Shown here piece after piece: positions 36,701 to 48,179 of a stretch of 64,000 nt of DNA (positions are counted from its first letter, which is position 1; every line of letters begins with the position of its first letter). Source of the DNA: Diphasiastrum complanatum (lineage: Eukaryota > Streptophyta > Lycopodiopsida > Lycopodiales > Lycopodiaceae). The position numbers were made by a program, and so were the translations under genes. The stretch spans positions 31,918,383-31,982,382 of the forward strand of contig CM055113.1 in assembly GCA_029204225.1 (NCBI GenBank), written 5' to 3'. The notes below the pieces were generated by a model. It was not told the DNA's origin. It searched no databases and saw only the letters and a program-made list of their open reading frames with translations.

Positions 36701-37060
36701 AGTTTTTGTAGCAATGCATGACTAAAATTTTGTAAACTTCCTAGAATATCAATATTACGACTTGCATCTACTGTTGGGGGTTGATGATAAGAGTAGGGAT
36801 GTTGTAGCATGTAGCATGTGCTACACATGACATGGAATTAATTGACTATAACTTTACTGCTTATTTCTTATGATAAAGTACGCCTTTCACTTTCTACATT
36901 TTGAAAGTTAATGAGAATTACAATTTAACGTCTCTCACTTACAAGGAAGTCGTTGCAGGAATATGTGCTGCGAACTTGTATGACTTGCAAATGGCAAGAG
37001 TAGGGATGTTGTAGCCCTTCGCATGACGGGGTTGATGCTACACATGACAAAGGTGATGTC
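36625..37060. repeat. Imperfect tandem duplication (about 210-250 bp offset)
   Basis: CTTTCACTTTGTACATTTTG near 36.63 kb recurs as CTTTCACTTTCTACATTTTG near 36.88 kb. GAGTAGGGATGTTGTAGC near 36.79 kb recurs near 37.0 kb, and GCTACACATGACA recurs as well. The unequal offsets indicate insertions or deletions since duplication. Confidence 0.6.
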
Positions 37061-38977
37061 TGAGACTTTGTGGGCAGAGTCCATAAAGCTAGAGATTTGA
37101 CATTTTTGTGTTATGTTTGTTTGTCCTAAATGTAACGTGCACACACATACCTCTTGTTCATTTGCATATTACAACGATGTTTGTTTGTAGATTGCTCACC
37201 ACATTCAATAGTTTATAACTTGATTGTTTGTGGCTTATTGTCTTCTTACCTTTCTTAAGAGCATGTCCATGACAAGGTATGTGCCCCTTGGCTAATCTCT
37301 CTGTTGCTTTAGTGTACCTAATTTGCACTTTAAAGTTATGAGCTCTTAATAGATGAGCTCTTACTTACTCAGAAAGTTCTAGGCGGAAATTCTGAGTTAT
37401 TACTATATGTTTTTTAGACAAAGATTTAGTCTTGGAAGCTGTTCTATAAGCTTGTAGAAAATGTTGAAGTTTTGCATAATGTTCAGGAGTCGTTATTAGT
37501 GGGAGTTTTGTTAGTTTTTATAAGGTCCCAAAAGCAGTAAGTTCATGTTTGTGGTTTATGTGTATCAATTTCAGCTTATTGATTTGATGTGGTTTTTTAT
37601 ATGGTCTAGATTATATTCCATAGTATGCTTCTATTTTAGCTTGTAAAAGTTATTTCTTTAGTTATAGATTTGCTCTCAAAAATTGTTTACTTTGGAAAAG
37701 ATTTACTAGATAATTTTCAGGAGTTTGTAGCTTCACAACAAGCTACTAATACCGTGATCTTATTTATCTTTCACTTGCTCTAGAGGAATAATTTGTTGTT
37801 TAAACATTTAGATTTAATAAATTTTTTGTTACGTTGTATTGATTGTTCTCATGTGGTTTCATGTTATGGCCTAATATTTGTAAAAAAAGAAGTTCAAACA
37901 TTAAATTCTCTTATGTTAGCACATTCTCCGTTACCTTCTCTAGTTCCATCCTTTGCAATGATTGGAAATTCAATGCTCTACTATTTTTTTAAAACTATGG
38001 TGAGGTCATTAGGCCAAGCTACAATTGAATAACCGTTGAATTGGGTGTGAAGTTCACTAAAGAAACTGTTTTGAAGCGTAAATGATATCGTCTTGGCATT
38101 TTACATTACGATTGAAAAATAAATTTTGTGGGGCATAAATTTTGACTTTTTATGGATTGTAGTGTGCTATCCCAGATTTTTTATGGACATTTTGTGAGTT
38201 GTAAACTACTTTTGAAATTTTTTATGGACTTCCATGTTCCATCGATGTTTAGTTTACTAAGCACTTTATTTGAATCTAAATGGCTCTATGCTCTACTCTA
38301 GGATTGTTTTTACTCTGTGCTAGTTTGCTAACTGTTCTCTTGTAATTTTACATTTTGTTGCTAGTTTGTTTAGATTCCGCTAGTTGTGTCTGTTAACATT
38401 AGCTTTTTTTTTTCTTCTTACTATTATTTCGTACTTGATGACATTGTGTAATAAGGACATTTTGACTATACCTACGAACATGGGCTCAAACAAGTTACGA
38501 GACATAGCAAATATGCTTTACAATGACAAATGATTCTCCATTTTTTTACAATCAATGATATTACAAAGTTCTAAGATGGCTTGGACACAAGATAATTCAC
38601 TATTAAAACTTGATAGCTTAGATAATGTAATTCACATTGATTATATTTACGTAAGTTGTGAACTGATTTCCTTCAAATCTTGGACAATAATGCAAAATGC
38701 CTATGTGATCGACATTATATAATTGTTTACTACTAATACCTTCATGTGTTGAAAATTGTATTAGTTAGATGTGCGTTTGTAATGGTTGCACTTGAAAATT
38801 ATAAACCAGTATTTGAAGGCACTTGTACAATGCCTTGAGCCATGATGTAACTTGAAGGCATTTGGAGTTGCATTGGATTCTTAAAAAGTGTATTTTATAG
38901 GATGGGTATCCAATACAAAGTTAACTATGTAGCCTTGGATTCGATCCTAAAGTCAAGATATGATTGTAGCATATTAG

Positions 38978-39042
<65 letters not shown>

Positions 39043-39510
39043 AACTCAAGTGAATTCAAGCTTTCGGTGTCTATCTTTTTTCATAGTGATCTCTATTGTT
39101 GGAATTATGTTTTTTTTTTTGTTTTTTTGTTTTTGTTTTAAGTGATGAGTAGACTTGAATGTGTGTGTGTAGCTTTGTTTTAAATTCAAGTGGAGAGTGG
39201 CCTAGTTTCATCAAGATCCAAGTGGTAAATCAAGAGCTCGTGCCAAGAAGCTCATTGTGAGATTTCTACTTTGGCAATTTGTAGTAAACCTTGTGTATAG
39301 CTTTGAGTAGGTGCAAAATCTATTGCATTGATCTTGTTTGGGTATTACAATAGTTCTATTTTCTTGATTTTTTCAGATGGTGTCAAAGCCTAAGCATGAA
39401 CATTCACTTGTTTGATACATTGAAATGAGCATTGGAGCTCAAAATAGAAGGTTTTAGCTACATGGCTCTACTCGGCCACCATAGAGGCTTAAGATCTTTT
39501 AACGTCTTGG
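37060..39510. other. Intergenic AT-rich DNA with one (CT)n microsatellite
   Basis: No gene recognised. A (CT)n tract of about 58 bp occupies 38981-39038. The frames that cross it (such as 38902-39141) are repeat artefacts. Confidence 0.5.
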
Positions 39511-39517
39511 TCTAGAA

Positions 39518-40150
39518 TTGGGATCCAATCTCATTCATTTGATTTTCTGTAATTATGTGTTCAATAATCATGAAGAGGTGGATATTTGGGTTGAGCAATA
39601 TAGCAAGCTTCTACCACCTTTAGACATAACAAGCTTGCAAAACCCTTATATGAAGGACTGTTTTTGTATGTATATATATACATTTGTATATACAAAAAAC
39701 ACGACATGTTTTAGCAAGAAAACTTTGGATCTCATTTCAATGACCACGGTATATCAAAGGGGTCAAGTTAGATCAAGGCACAAGCAAATGTATGGCCGTG
39801 TTTTATCAAGGACTATGTGGCGTTGTTGGAAGTCAACTCACAGGAGCAATGCAGGGAAGGTTGCCCTTGAAAACTCTGTATATGAAATTGAAGCATATAC
39901 TTTAATACTACTGCGATTTGATGAAACTTTCAATAAATTCTTGGAAGTTATGAAAGGTTATGTGGCGGGGCACCTAACATACGAAGAACCGGACTTTGCA
40001 CTACACAAAAATAGTCTCAATGACCGATTCTTCAGGTCTCTGCAGTACTTGCCGGATTCAATATGTAATCGTGTTTGCAAAATGTTTTTGGAAGGAGAGA
40101 TTTATTCTAGGAAAAAAACAATAAAGAAAAAAATATCAATGAGGGCGTGA
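39518..40150 (+). CDS. Unidentified 210-codon ORF
   Basis: A single open frame, long for this AT-rich neighbourhood. The C-terminal two thirds look protein-like (RSRHKQMYGRVLSRTMWRCW, AYTLILLRFDETFNKFLEVM, LNDRFFRSLQYLPDSICNRV) and end in a basic KKTIKKKISMRA. The first 60 residues look like translated spacer, so the real start may be internal or a splice acceptor. I do not recognise the family. It has the same orientation as the DUF8039-like exon and the ParB/methyltransferase-like pseudogene further right, so it may be a detached part of that locus. Confidence 0.35.
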   Translation: MGSNLIHLIFCNYVFNNHEEVDIWVEQYSKLLPPLDITSLQNPYMKDCFCMYIYTFVYTKNTTCFSKKTLDLISMTTVYQRGQVRSRHKQMYGRVLSRTMWRCWKSTHRSNAGKVALENSVYEIEAYTLILLRFDETFNKFLEVMKGYVAGHLTYEEPDFALHKNSLNDRFFRSLQYLPDSICNRVCKMFLEGEIYSRKKTIKKKISMRA

Positions 40151-42060
40151 CTTACATCGTGCACAAAACGTCCTCCCTCCACATTGTGAATATTTTTATT
40201 TCTTTGAATAATGATCTATCGGAGGATGTACATTATGACGAGGCAATAAAATGCTTATCCATAGTTGTAGATAAGAAATTCGCCTACAGTTGGATTAGCC
40301 ACAAGTAGTGGCAGAAGTATATTGTCCAAACTTCAAACTCAGATACCATCTGCTTTGAGACAATTTGTAAATAAAGTAAAAGAAAGGCATATTCAAAGCA
40401 TCAGGCCGGACGAGAGTGCAAGCACCTCCGACACCGGATGGCGGTTCTTCTATAAAGTAAAAACCTTGACTTGCAGATTGCAGTTCTTCACCCAAAGGAA
40501 GGATATGTAGTTTTCATAGTTGTCAATACCTCAGGATGTAGGGGTTGTTACCACCCTTCTTGATAATATAATTGAAATATCTTTGTAGACATTTTTCAAT
40601 GTTGTCAATACCTCAAGGGGTAGGGGTTGTTACCGCCCTTTTTTATAATATAATTCAAAATTGAAAGTGCCTATGTTTGATGAATGTCACATATTTGTAA
40701 TGAAAGTGCCTATGAATATCATATATGTTTTTAAATTATTCTTGTAATTAACTTTTTGAATTTCAATGTTAATTGCAATTCCCTTTTTGATAATCATTGT
40801 TTTCAATTATCTTTTTGATAGCTTACGTAATAAATCGATGGTACTTGAAATGAAAGTAATACGTTCCGTAATATGTTGTGAATGCTTCATCAATGCTGGT
40901 TTTTATACCATGGTTACATTGTTCGAAAATAAGTACATGGATATTGTTGAGGTTTCGTTATCTTGTGATCAAATAACAGCTCGAGATTCTCAAGTCCATT
41001 TCCAAAAGTGGACTATGTGCAAAGTCCAAAATTAATCAACCCCGTGTTCCTCTTCAAAAAGTGAGTTGAGACCCTCACTAAATCCTTTCCCTCACCTCCA
41101 CTTCTCTTTGCACTATTCATCCCCTTTGGCTCACAATAAACACTACTCATTTATAACTACTACTTTAAATCTAGAAGCATATCCTTAAAAGCTACCTTGA
41201 ACCTATAATGTCATATACATATATAGAAAAATAGATAACTACCTAGGTAATATCACACTCTCTATGCTTGCACTATCTCTTCCAACACTTTTTCCACCAT
41301 TGCTCTTGGCAAAGAGCACATGCGATCTTTGTGGAGATTTTGATAGTTTCCCAAAGAATCTATAGTATTTGCAATATTACTAGAGTTTAAACTCAATCGT
41401 CTACAAGCATACATCAAACAATGTAGATAGATGCTTGGCCAAAACTTAGAAATAAAGAATGCATTTGAAAGTGCTCCTATCATGGAATAATCTTCATAAT
41501 TTCAAAGTTTCAGGGAGGAATCAATATGCAACTTAATGCTTGTTTTAGTGAGATTTTTCCATATTATATCAACCACAAGTTTTGCTCAAGCCCATGAGCT
41601 AAAAATGATGATAACCTTGATACCATCCAATAATTGAGGCGATACTACAATATGTAATTGTGACATGGAATATGGTTAGTTTCAAAGTGATTAAAGGAAG
41701 TTTGATATTCGAACTTTATCATTGTAATGTTTAAGGTAACATATATTATAAACATCATAATGACATAGAAAATGTCAAGAAAGCTTTAAGATATTTTAAT
41801 TGTAATGTACTACTTCAGAACAATTATTAACACATGACATTAGGACCTTTACTCTCTTTCGCATGCTACCCATGTAGCACATGTATGCACACTTAAGTTC
41901 TTGAATAAAAATAAAGCTCACCTAGAATGAGGGTCCATGAGCGAAGTATAATGGCATGTTCAAATTTTGGCCACAACTACTACATGGTGGGTTGACTATG
42001 CGACATGGCCAAAGAATCTAAAAACTTTGAAATTAATATAAATAAAGAAATGAAATTTAC
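40150..42060. other. Unassigned intergenic DNA
   Basis: A weak coding-like plus reading (LNNDLSEDVHYDEAIKCLSI) continues to about 40.3 kb after the 210-codon ORF, then is lost. The phrase TGTCAATACCTCAGGATGTA at 40518 recurs in similar form at about 40602, a small tandem duplication. The remainder holds nothing I can name. Confidence 0.35.
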
Positions 42061-42063
42061 TTT

Positions 42064-43900
42064 TTGGACACTCCTGAGCATACACTTCCGAAGTCCTTCT
42101 GGGCTGAAGCTGTTTCAACAACAACTTATATTAAGAACAGATGTCCTACTAAAGGTCTATTAGACAAGATACCATTCAAAGTTTGGACAGGTACCAAGCC
42201 TTCTTTATCAAACCTACGAGTTTTTGGATGTACTGCTTTTGTGCAGATACCTCGTGAGGAAAAAGCTTGACTTCCAGAGTATCAAATGTATTTTCATCAG
42301 CTACACTACTTCAGATCAAGCCTACAAGTTGTTTGATCCCATCGAGTCGAAGATATTCACTAGTCGAGATGTCATCTTCATCGAAGATCAGTTTCAAGAC
42401 CTCAAAGGAAAAGGCAGTCCCCATGTAGCCGACCTGTCAGATTCTCTTGACACATTGAACTTCCCAATTCCTCAGTAGACTATTCTCATTGAAGGTCCAA
42501 GCTCTCTACTTTTGACGAACAACAAATCAACGGCGAATCAAAATATGATGATGTTGCAGTTCAGCAACTACAGTATGATGGAAATGATCAACCTCTTCCT
42601 TTTCTCAGAAGATCATCAAGGACTAGTAGACCACCTGAGAGGTATATCGACGAGTCTGTAGCCTACCTTGTCTAGGAACCGACGTCTGTCCTAGAGGCAC
42701 TCGGTCAACCTGATTCAGATCTCTAGAAAGAAGCTATGGATAAAGAGTATTCATCTCTTATCAAGAACCAAACATGGATAATTGTCGAATTACCTACTAG
42801 TAGAAACGTAGTTGATTGCAAATGGATTTTCAAAGTCAAGTACAATGCAGATGAAAGCATCAACAGGAGAAAGGCACGACTTGTCGCCAGAGGATTTTCT
42901 CATGTATACAACGTCGATTACACGGAGACCTTCAGTCCAGTAGTCAAGCATTCTTGTATTTGACTTTTGCTATCATTTGCCGTTGCAACAGATTTGGAAA
43001 TACATCAAATGGATGTATAGATGATATATCTCAATGGAGTTATCAAAGAAGACATTTACATGGTGCAACCCGAAGGTTATATCATCAAGGGTAAACACAA
43101 TCATGTGTGTAATCTCCATAAGGCACTTTATAGCTTGAAGCAATATGCTCGAGCATGGTTTCAAAGGATCAATACTTTCCTTATTGATCACGGCTATACA
43201 CCTAGCTCTTCATATTCAAATGTTTATTTCAAAGTAGTACAATAGTCTTTTATCATTATCAATTTATACGTGGATGATACATTGCTTTTCAGCAACAGTA
43301 CCGATCTGATAAAAGAGGCCAAGACAATGCTATCTTTCGAATTCGACATGACCGATCTGGGCAAAGCTCACTTTTGCCTTGGTATACAAATCCACAGAGA
43401 TAGAGATCGAAAGTTGATTTACATTACACAACAAAGGTACATCTACAACATGTTAGTCAGATATAATCTGATTAATTGCAAGTTAGCTCTCTCACCAATG
43501 GAACCAGGTCTCAAATTGTCAAAGGACCAGTGTCCCCAATCAATTCATGAGAAGCAGTAGATGCGTGAGTATCCTAACCATTCTATTATAGGGTCTCTTA
43601 TGTACGCCATGATCTGTATCAGGCCAGACATAGCTTTTGCAATCAGCTCTCTCAATCAGTTTATGACTAATCCTAGTGTAACACATTAGAAGGCTCTTAT
43701 CAAAGTCATGAGATATCTTCGAGCTACTATGGACTTTTGCATTTGTTATGGAGCAGTCGAGAATGACAAACTCAATTTACTCAGTGGTTACACAGATGCA
43801 AGTTGGGTAGGAGATTTAGACACTCGTAAATCCACTTCCGGATTTGCATTCTTTCTCAACAATGGTCCAATTTCCTAGAATAGTCGAATGAGAAAAATGC
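42064..43900 (+). mobile_element. Decayed Copia pol: integrase end, reverse transcriptase, RNase H
   Basis: Plus-strand order is the integrase C-terminal part ([33 protein letters not shown]), then the reverse transcriptase with NQTWIIVELP, CKWIFKVKYNADE, KARLVARGFS, the catalytic NLYVDDTLLFSN, LGIQIHRDR and IGSLMYAMICIRPDIAFAIS. The RNase H start follows (GYTDASWVGDLDTRKSTSGF). It is cut on both sides: gag, protease and most of integrase are missing on the left, and RNase H ends abruptly near 43.89 kb. A frameshift lies at about 42.26 kb. Of nine stops in the inferred frame, eight are TAG and one TGA. The YVDD box is intact but the element cannot be autonomous. Confidence 0.88.
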
Positions 43901-44440
43901 TATTTTTAGCTCCTACTTTTTCTCTACCCTATCTATGCACTCTTTGGACATATCCCAAAGGTACCATTCCAAAGCTAGGTTAATGATTTGACTTAGAATA
44001 AGATATCCTATGCTTTTGGCACGTGTGACATCCCACAACATGGCCTCAAAGTCATTTACAAGTGGTAATTGTGCAAACTAGCTTGTGTAAATTTAACAAA
44101 TTTCATGTGCCAATCTTAGCATTAAAACATCTATTCCATTCTTGAACATTGAATAAGCATGGAAAAAACAAGAAATCTATTCAAAAATCAAGAACATATA
44201 CACAATAGAGAAATATTCACCAAATATGGCAAAGATAGGTAAGATCCATTATCATCAATGATCATTCAAGGCCTGAATCGCTATAGCATAATATTTCGAA
44301 CGATATACCAGTTTTTTATTATGGATGTGAATCTCTGTAGGCCTTCAACTATATGTTAGCATGAGTAATTTAGCCTATTGTTACCCAATTTTGTGGAGAG
44401 TCTGTTTGGGTCATTATCTTCTAACTACTATCATTTGTAT
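43900..44440. other. Unassigned spacer
   Basis: AT-rich DNA between the Copia remnant and the next exon-like block. Nothing recognisable. Confidence 0.4.
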
Positions 44441-44446
44441 TGCAGC

Positions 44447-44848
44447 ATCTTTGTTAGTCTGTGAACCTGCACAAGAATCAAAGCAGTCAAAGTTCAAAAG
44501 AATCTATCTAGTCACCTACAGGTTTTTTGAGTACTCATTGCAAGTGTACTTGATAGTTTATTGAAAACTATTTTCCTAACTTTATTGAAATGATGTATGC
44601 AGCAATTCAAGAGGGGTGAGCGTGTGTGCTTGCTCCACGAAGACAAGATCGTTGGTGAAGGAGAGGTTATACAGTCTACTGTTGGTGAATCGCTTCATGG
44701 TAGACCATTGCCTGCAGGCAACGTAGGTGTAATGGTTCACAATTGCACCAATGCAACGGTGGAACTTCCAATTCCAAATGACATTGCTGATATGTATGTT
44801 CTTGGGGATGCAATACATAGTGTTGTAGCCTGGCCAGTATTTTTTCAG
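44447..44848 (+). CDS. Exon(s) with DUF8039-like domain, partial
   Basis: The exon 44603-44848 has clean borders (TATGCAG| and CAG|GTGAGA) and encodes QFKRGERVCLLHEDKIVGEG, then LHGRPLPAGNVGVMV...ATVELPIPN and VLGDAIHSVVAWPVFFQ. The layout (short strand, variable gap, pro-x-P(x)G...V, ending WP) resembles the plant DUF8039-type domain found at the C-terminus of many transposon-associated proteins; this is from memory. A possible preceding exon lies at 44447-44521 between TTGCAG| and CTACAG|GT. The rest of the gene is not evident. Confidence 0.42.
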
Positions 44849-45256
44849 GTGAGATACACCTTTGATCACTATTGTGCAGATAAAATACAAACAATCATAT
44901 TCATGTTGTTGAAAACAAGATTTATTAAACATTACTCTCTTGTAAGGACCACATGGTACTACGGGACCACATGAGACTGTTGCAGCAGGTACAAGTTCAC
45001 AATTGAACACAAAATCTCAACAAAACATTATTACTAGATTCTAAAGATGCTGATGGTCGTGTCCACTATCTTTGCATACAGTCTGAATGCATTTGAGCAT
45101 GATTTTTCACGGGTCATAAGCTCTGTGTTGGCATGAATAGATTTTCACAACCTGTCATGACCACGACTGATTTTGAATTGTTTATCCTACAAAACAGAAA
45201 AAGATTGAAGTCCAATACACAAAATAAAATAAAATACTTGGATTAGTCACTGTTAC

Positions 45257-45565
45257 CTGCAATCTCTCCATTACTTCTTGTAGTAGGTCAAGGTGGAGCT
45301 CCTTGTTATACGAGACAACCCGACCTATGTCATCGTCCTCATCATCCACCTCATCGTCATCATTGTCCACCACAACGTAAGAGCTCTACACACAAAACAT
45401 TAACAATAACCGTAACATCTTTCACGTATACAATACAAAATTGAATTGCTTAGTGTTACAAAAAAATCTCACATTGCTTGATTTCTTTTGGGCTACCATG
45501 GAGCTTCTTCTAGATCTTCTCTTTCCTTTGCCACTCGTTTCGCCTTCCACAATTGATGGTGGACT
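45257..45565 (-). CDS. Two-exon basic/acidic protein fragment
   Basis: Two minus-strand exons join in phase 0. Exon 45473-45565 encodes SPPSIVEGETSGKGKRRSRR...AQKKSSN, a basic stretch like a nuclear localisation signal. Exon 45257-45385 encodes SSYVVVDNDDDEVDDEDDDI then GRVVSYNKELHLDLLQEVME. Splice sites are good (|GTGAGA, TGTGTGTAG|, CAG|GTAACA). Upstream and downstream partners are not recognised. It runs head to head with the ParB/methyltransferase-like pseudogene, whose first readable part starts within the same bases. It could be a small nuclear protein or transposon accessory. Confidence 0.38.
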
Positions 45566-48176
45566 CTAATAAATATAAAAAAGGAATTAATCTGAGAGTT
45601 ATCACACTCAAAATCGAACCTAAACCAAGGAGGATTAGTGTACTTGGGAGTAGCGCCATAATTCAGACAAGCGACTTTGCAATGAGGAAAGAGATGGTGA
45701 TCCCATCATCAAATCACAATGGGATACCATATGATGCAATATAAATGCAGATTTTGAGAATGAGCTCAAACACAACTCTGATTGGAGATTTCTAAGAAAT
45801 AAGATGCTATACACGTGGGATGGGAGTCATCGCCTTCTTGCATTCATGGAGGAAATTGGCAGAAGTAAAAACACTATATAAACTGTAGTCATTCATTAGT
45901 CTCTTGTACTTGCAATTGGTCCTTTGACATTATAAGTCTGCAAGTTTTGCAACTAATGTTGCAAGACACCCACATGTGGAGGTGACTATTTTGGAGGTGG
46001 GTGAAGGAAACGAGGGTGAACTTTTGACCGCCCTAGCCAAAATGAATTGGTTGTGTTGCTCATTTCACAAGTACATATGTCTATTCTCTTGCATCCAGAT
46101 AACAAGACCTTCAGGGTATATCTCGTGAAGGAGGTATTGTGGGACCAAATTATTGAGGCAGACAACATTCTACGGTCCATTGAGACCTACTACAATCAGA
46201 AAATAGCAGCCAAGTTTGCTATGCAAACATTGGAGACGAAATGGAAGAATTTTTCAGATTTGTTCATGGAGATGGTTGGTAAATGTCGTTCTTCATATGT
46301 TTTGGAGAGACAGCCAGACTTGATGCTAGCTGCACGACGTGTAGTGTACAAGTTAGTTATCATTTTTTTTCCAATGCACTAACTAGTCCCACTGAAGTCA
46401 ATCGGATGCACATGATGTTTTTATGTTAATTGTGTTAAATGATACAGGTTTTTGTTGGGAGGATTGTCGAAAAACACTGCAGATATGATGCCTCCTATGG
46501 CAAGGGAGTGGTGTGATACTAGCCACTCAGAATGTATGTACAAACCTGCAATGAAAGCCACTCATTGGAGCCCATGGGTGTTTGATAATTGTCCATGGTG
46601 GCTAGACTTTCCCATTGGCCAATATCCTGCAGAAGAGAAAGAAGTGTTTATGCGTGAGAGCAAACTCATGCACGTCATGACCAAGAAATAGGTATGTGAG
46701 GGCAATAGTTGTGTTGAACAATTATTTTTCCATCCACAAGTAGTTAACTAACAACAAGTGCATGTGTTCAGTTTTTTTTTTAGGCTAGGATATTGAGGCA
46801 ATTAATTTTCCATCCATAAGTAGTTGACTAACAACAATTGCATGTGTTCATTTTTTTTTAGGCTAGGATATTGAAGTCCAATAAGACATTTGAAAAAATA
46901 ATGTCTTCCGAAGAGTCACCCTCTGCTTCGCATAGAAGCATGAGCTTATCCCCATCACCATCGCTCGTCACTTCTCATCGCTATCGATCACGTAAGTAAT
47001 CTAATGACAGTTAGATTTGCAATCATTATTTTTTTTTTAATGTTGTACCAAATGTGTGTATACTATTGTTTTTGCACATCACATATAACACATGTGTAAT
47101 GACAATAGGTAGAAAAGTTGCATCTACCCACATTGATGAGAGTGAAGATTCAGAAACGATGCTTTTGAATGAGCATGCTACAGTTGAAAAGGGATACAAC
47201 CAAGCAAGAGTCTCATATAGCACCTGTAGCATCACACCTAGAAAGATAACCATTTTGAATGAACCAAGCTTTCTACTTGGTACTGCACTAAATAAGAAAG
47301 AAATTCTGCCAGGAGTGAGCCATGTGGAAGACGTGATTGAAAACTCATGGGTGGGTGAGACTGGATTGCACATCGAGGGTGAACTCATGAGATCTGCATC
47401 ACCTTGCATTGTGGTTACGATTCCAAATGGGTGGTTCATTAGTGGCATGAAACCTGAGATTCCCAAATGGAATGAGTATGACCTCGATGATGTAGAGGGA
47501 ATGTTTGCCTTGGCAAATAGGGTGCTTGCAGATGAGGGAAATTTGATAATCATACACAATTATATTCACGAATCTTTCAAAAAAGCATAACTTCATCCAA
47601 TCGGGATATCAGATTATAAAGTGCATTGACGCACCATTCTACTCACTCAGCATGGAGGTAAGATTATTTACGATACTCATTGTGTGCTACTAGTCAGAAT
47701 ATCATCACCCTTTTTTCAAAACATAGTATCTATGTGTTGATGTGTTTTTTTCATGCAGATCCGGACACTTATCTTAGTATTTTATAGGAGTGGGATGCCA
47801 GGTGGCTGCTATAACAAGGATTATTTTCAAAATATTAGATCCACTCCTTTAAGTCCATTCACAGACTACATCAAGGATAATGCCAGGCAGGACGAGTGGG
47901 TGCGAGATGAGAATGGAGATCCTTGGAGAGGTAGACTTGTGTAGTAAATGAAGTGTACAATTTCAAGTCTCAAATTACATTAACTTGTACTTGTGCTCTT
48001 GTGTCATACATATAGTGCAACTATTCAGTCATGCGGACGCTGTGATAGTTGACTTCTCGGTTGGGACTAGTGTGCTTTTGCACTCTGCCTCGTCTCTAGG
48101 TAGACATGTAGTGGGACTGGAGGCACAGACTCCCTTGTACGATGCTGTAATGGTCCCACAATTCGGAAGACACTAG
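45553..48176 (+). pseudogene. ParB-like plus permuted DNA-methyltransferase-like pseudogene
   Basis: Pieces in order: INLRVITLKIEPKPRRISVL (45.6 kb); MLYTWDGSHRLLAFMEEIGR (45.82 kb), with a DGxHR motif as in the ParB/sulfiredoxin fold; an exon ending 46351; exon 46448-46691; exon 46862-46991; exon 47109-47657 with CIVVTIPNGWF and VLADEGNLIIIHNY; exon 47759-47930; exon 48016-48176 with DAVIVDFSVGTSVLLHSASS then LGRHVVGLE. The last resembles the SAM-binding motif of amino-methyltransferases. It lies after the IPNGW block, which sits where (D/N/S)PP(Y/W) is expected, giving the beta-class order. Five exon joins agree in phase. Lesions: shifts near 45.74 and 46.07 kb, TAG at 46689, a shift in an A6 run near 47.585 kb. 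Both motifs are degenerate, so any protein would be inactive. Assignment is from motif reading. Confidence 0.45.
46722..46875 (+). repeat. 80-bp tandem duplication across a splice acceptor
   Basis: Two units with 80-bp period each run from TTTTCCATCCA(C/T)AAGTAGTT through a poly-T tract to TTAGGCTAGGATATTGA, so the intron end and the first bases of the exon are present twice (acceptors near 46783 and 46861). Only the second continues into the open exon. Confidence 0.8.
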
Positions 48177-48179
48177 GTT

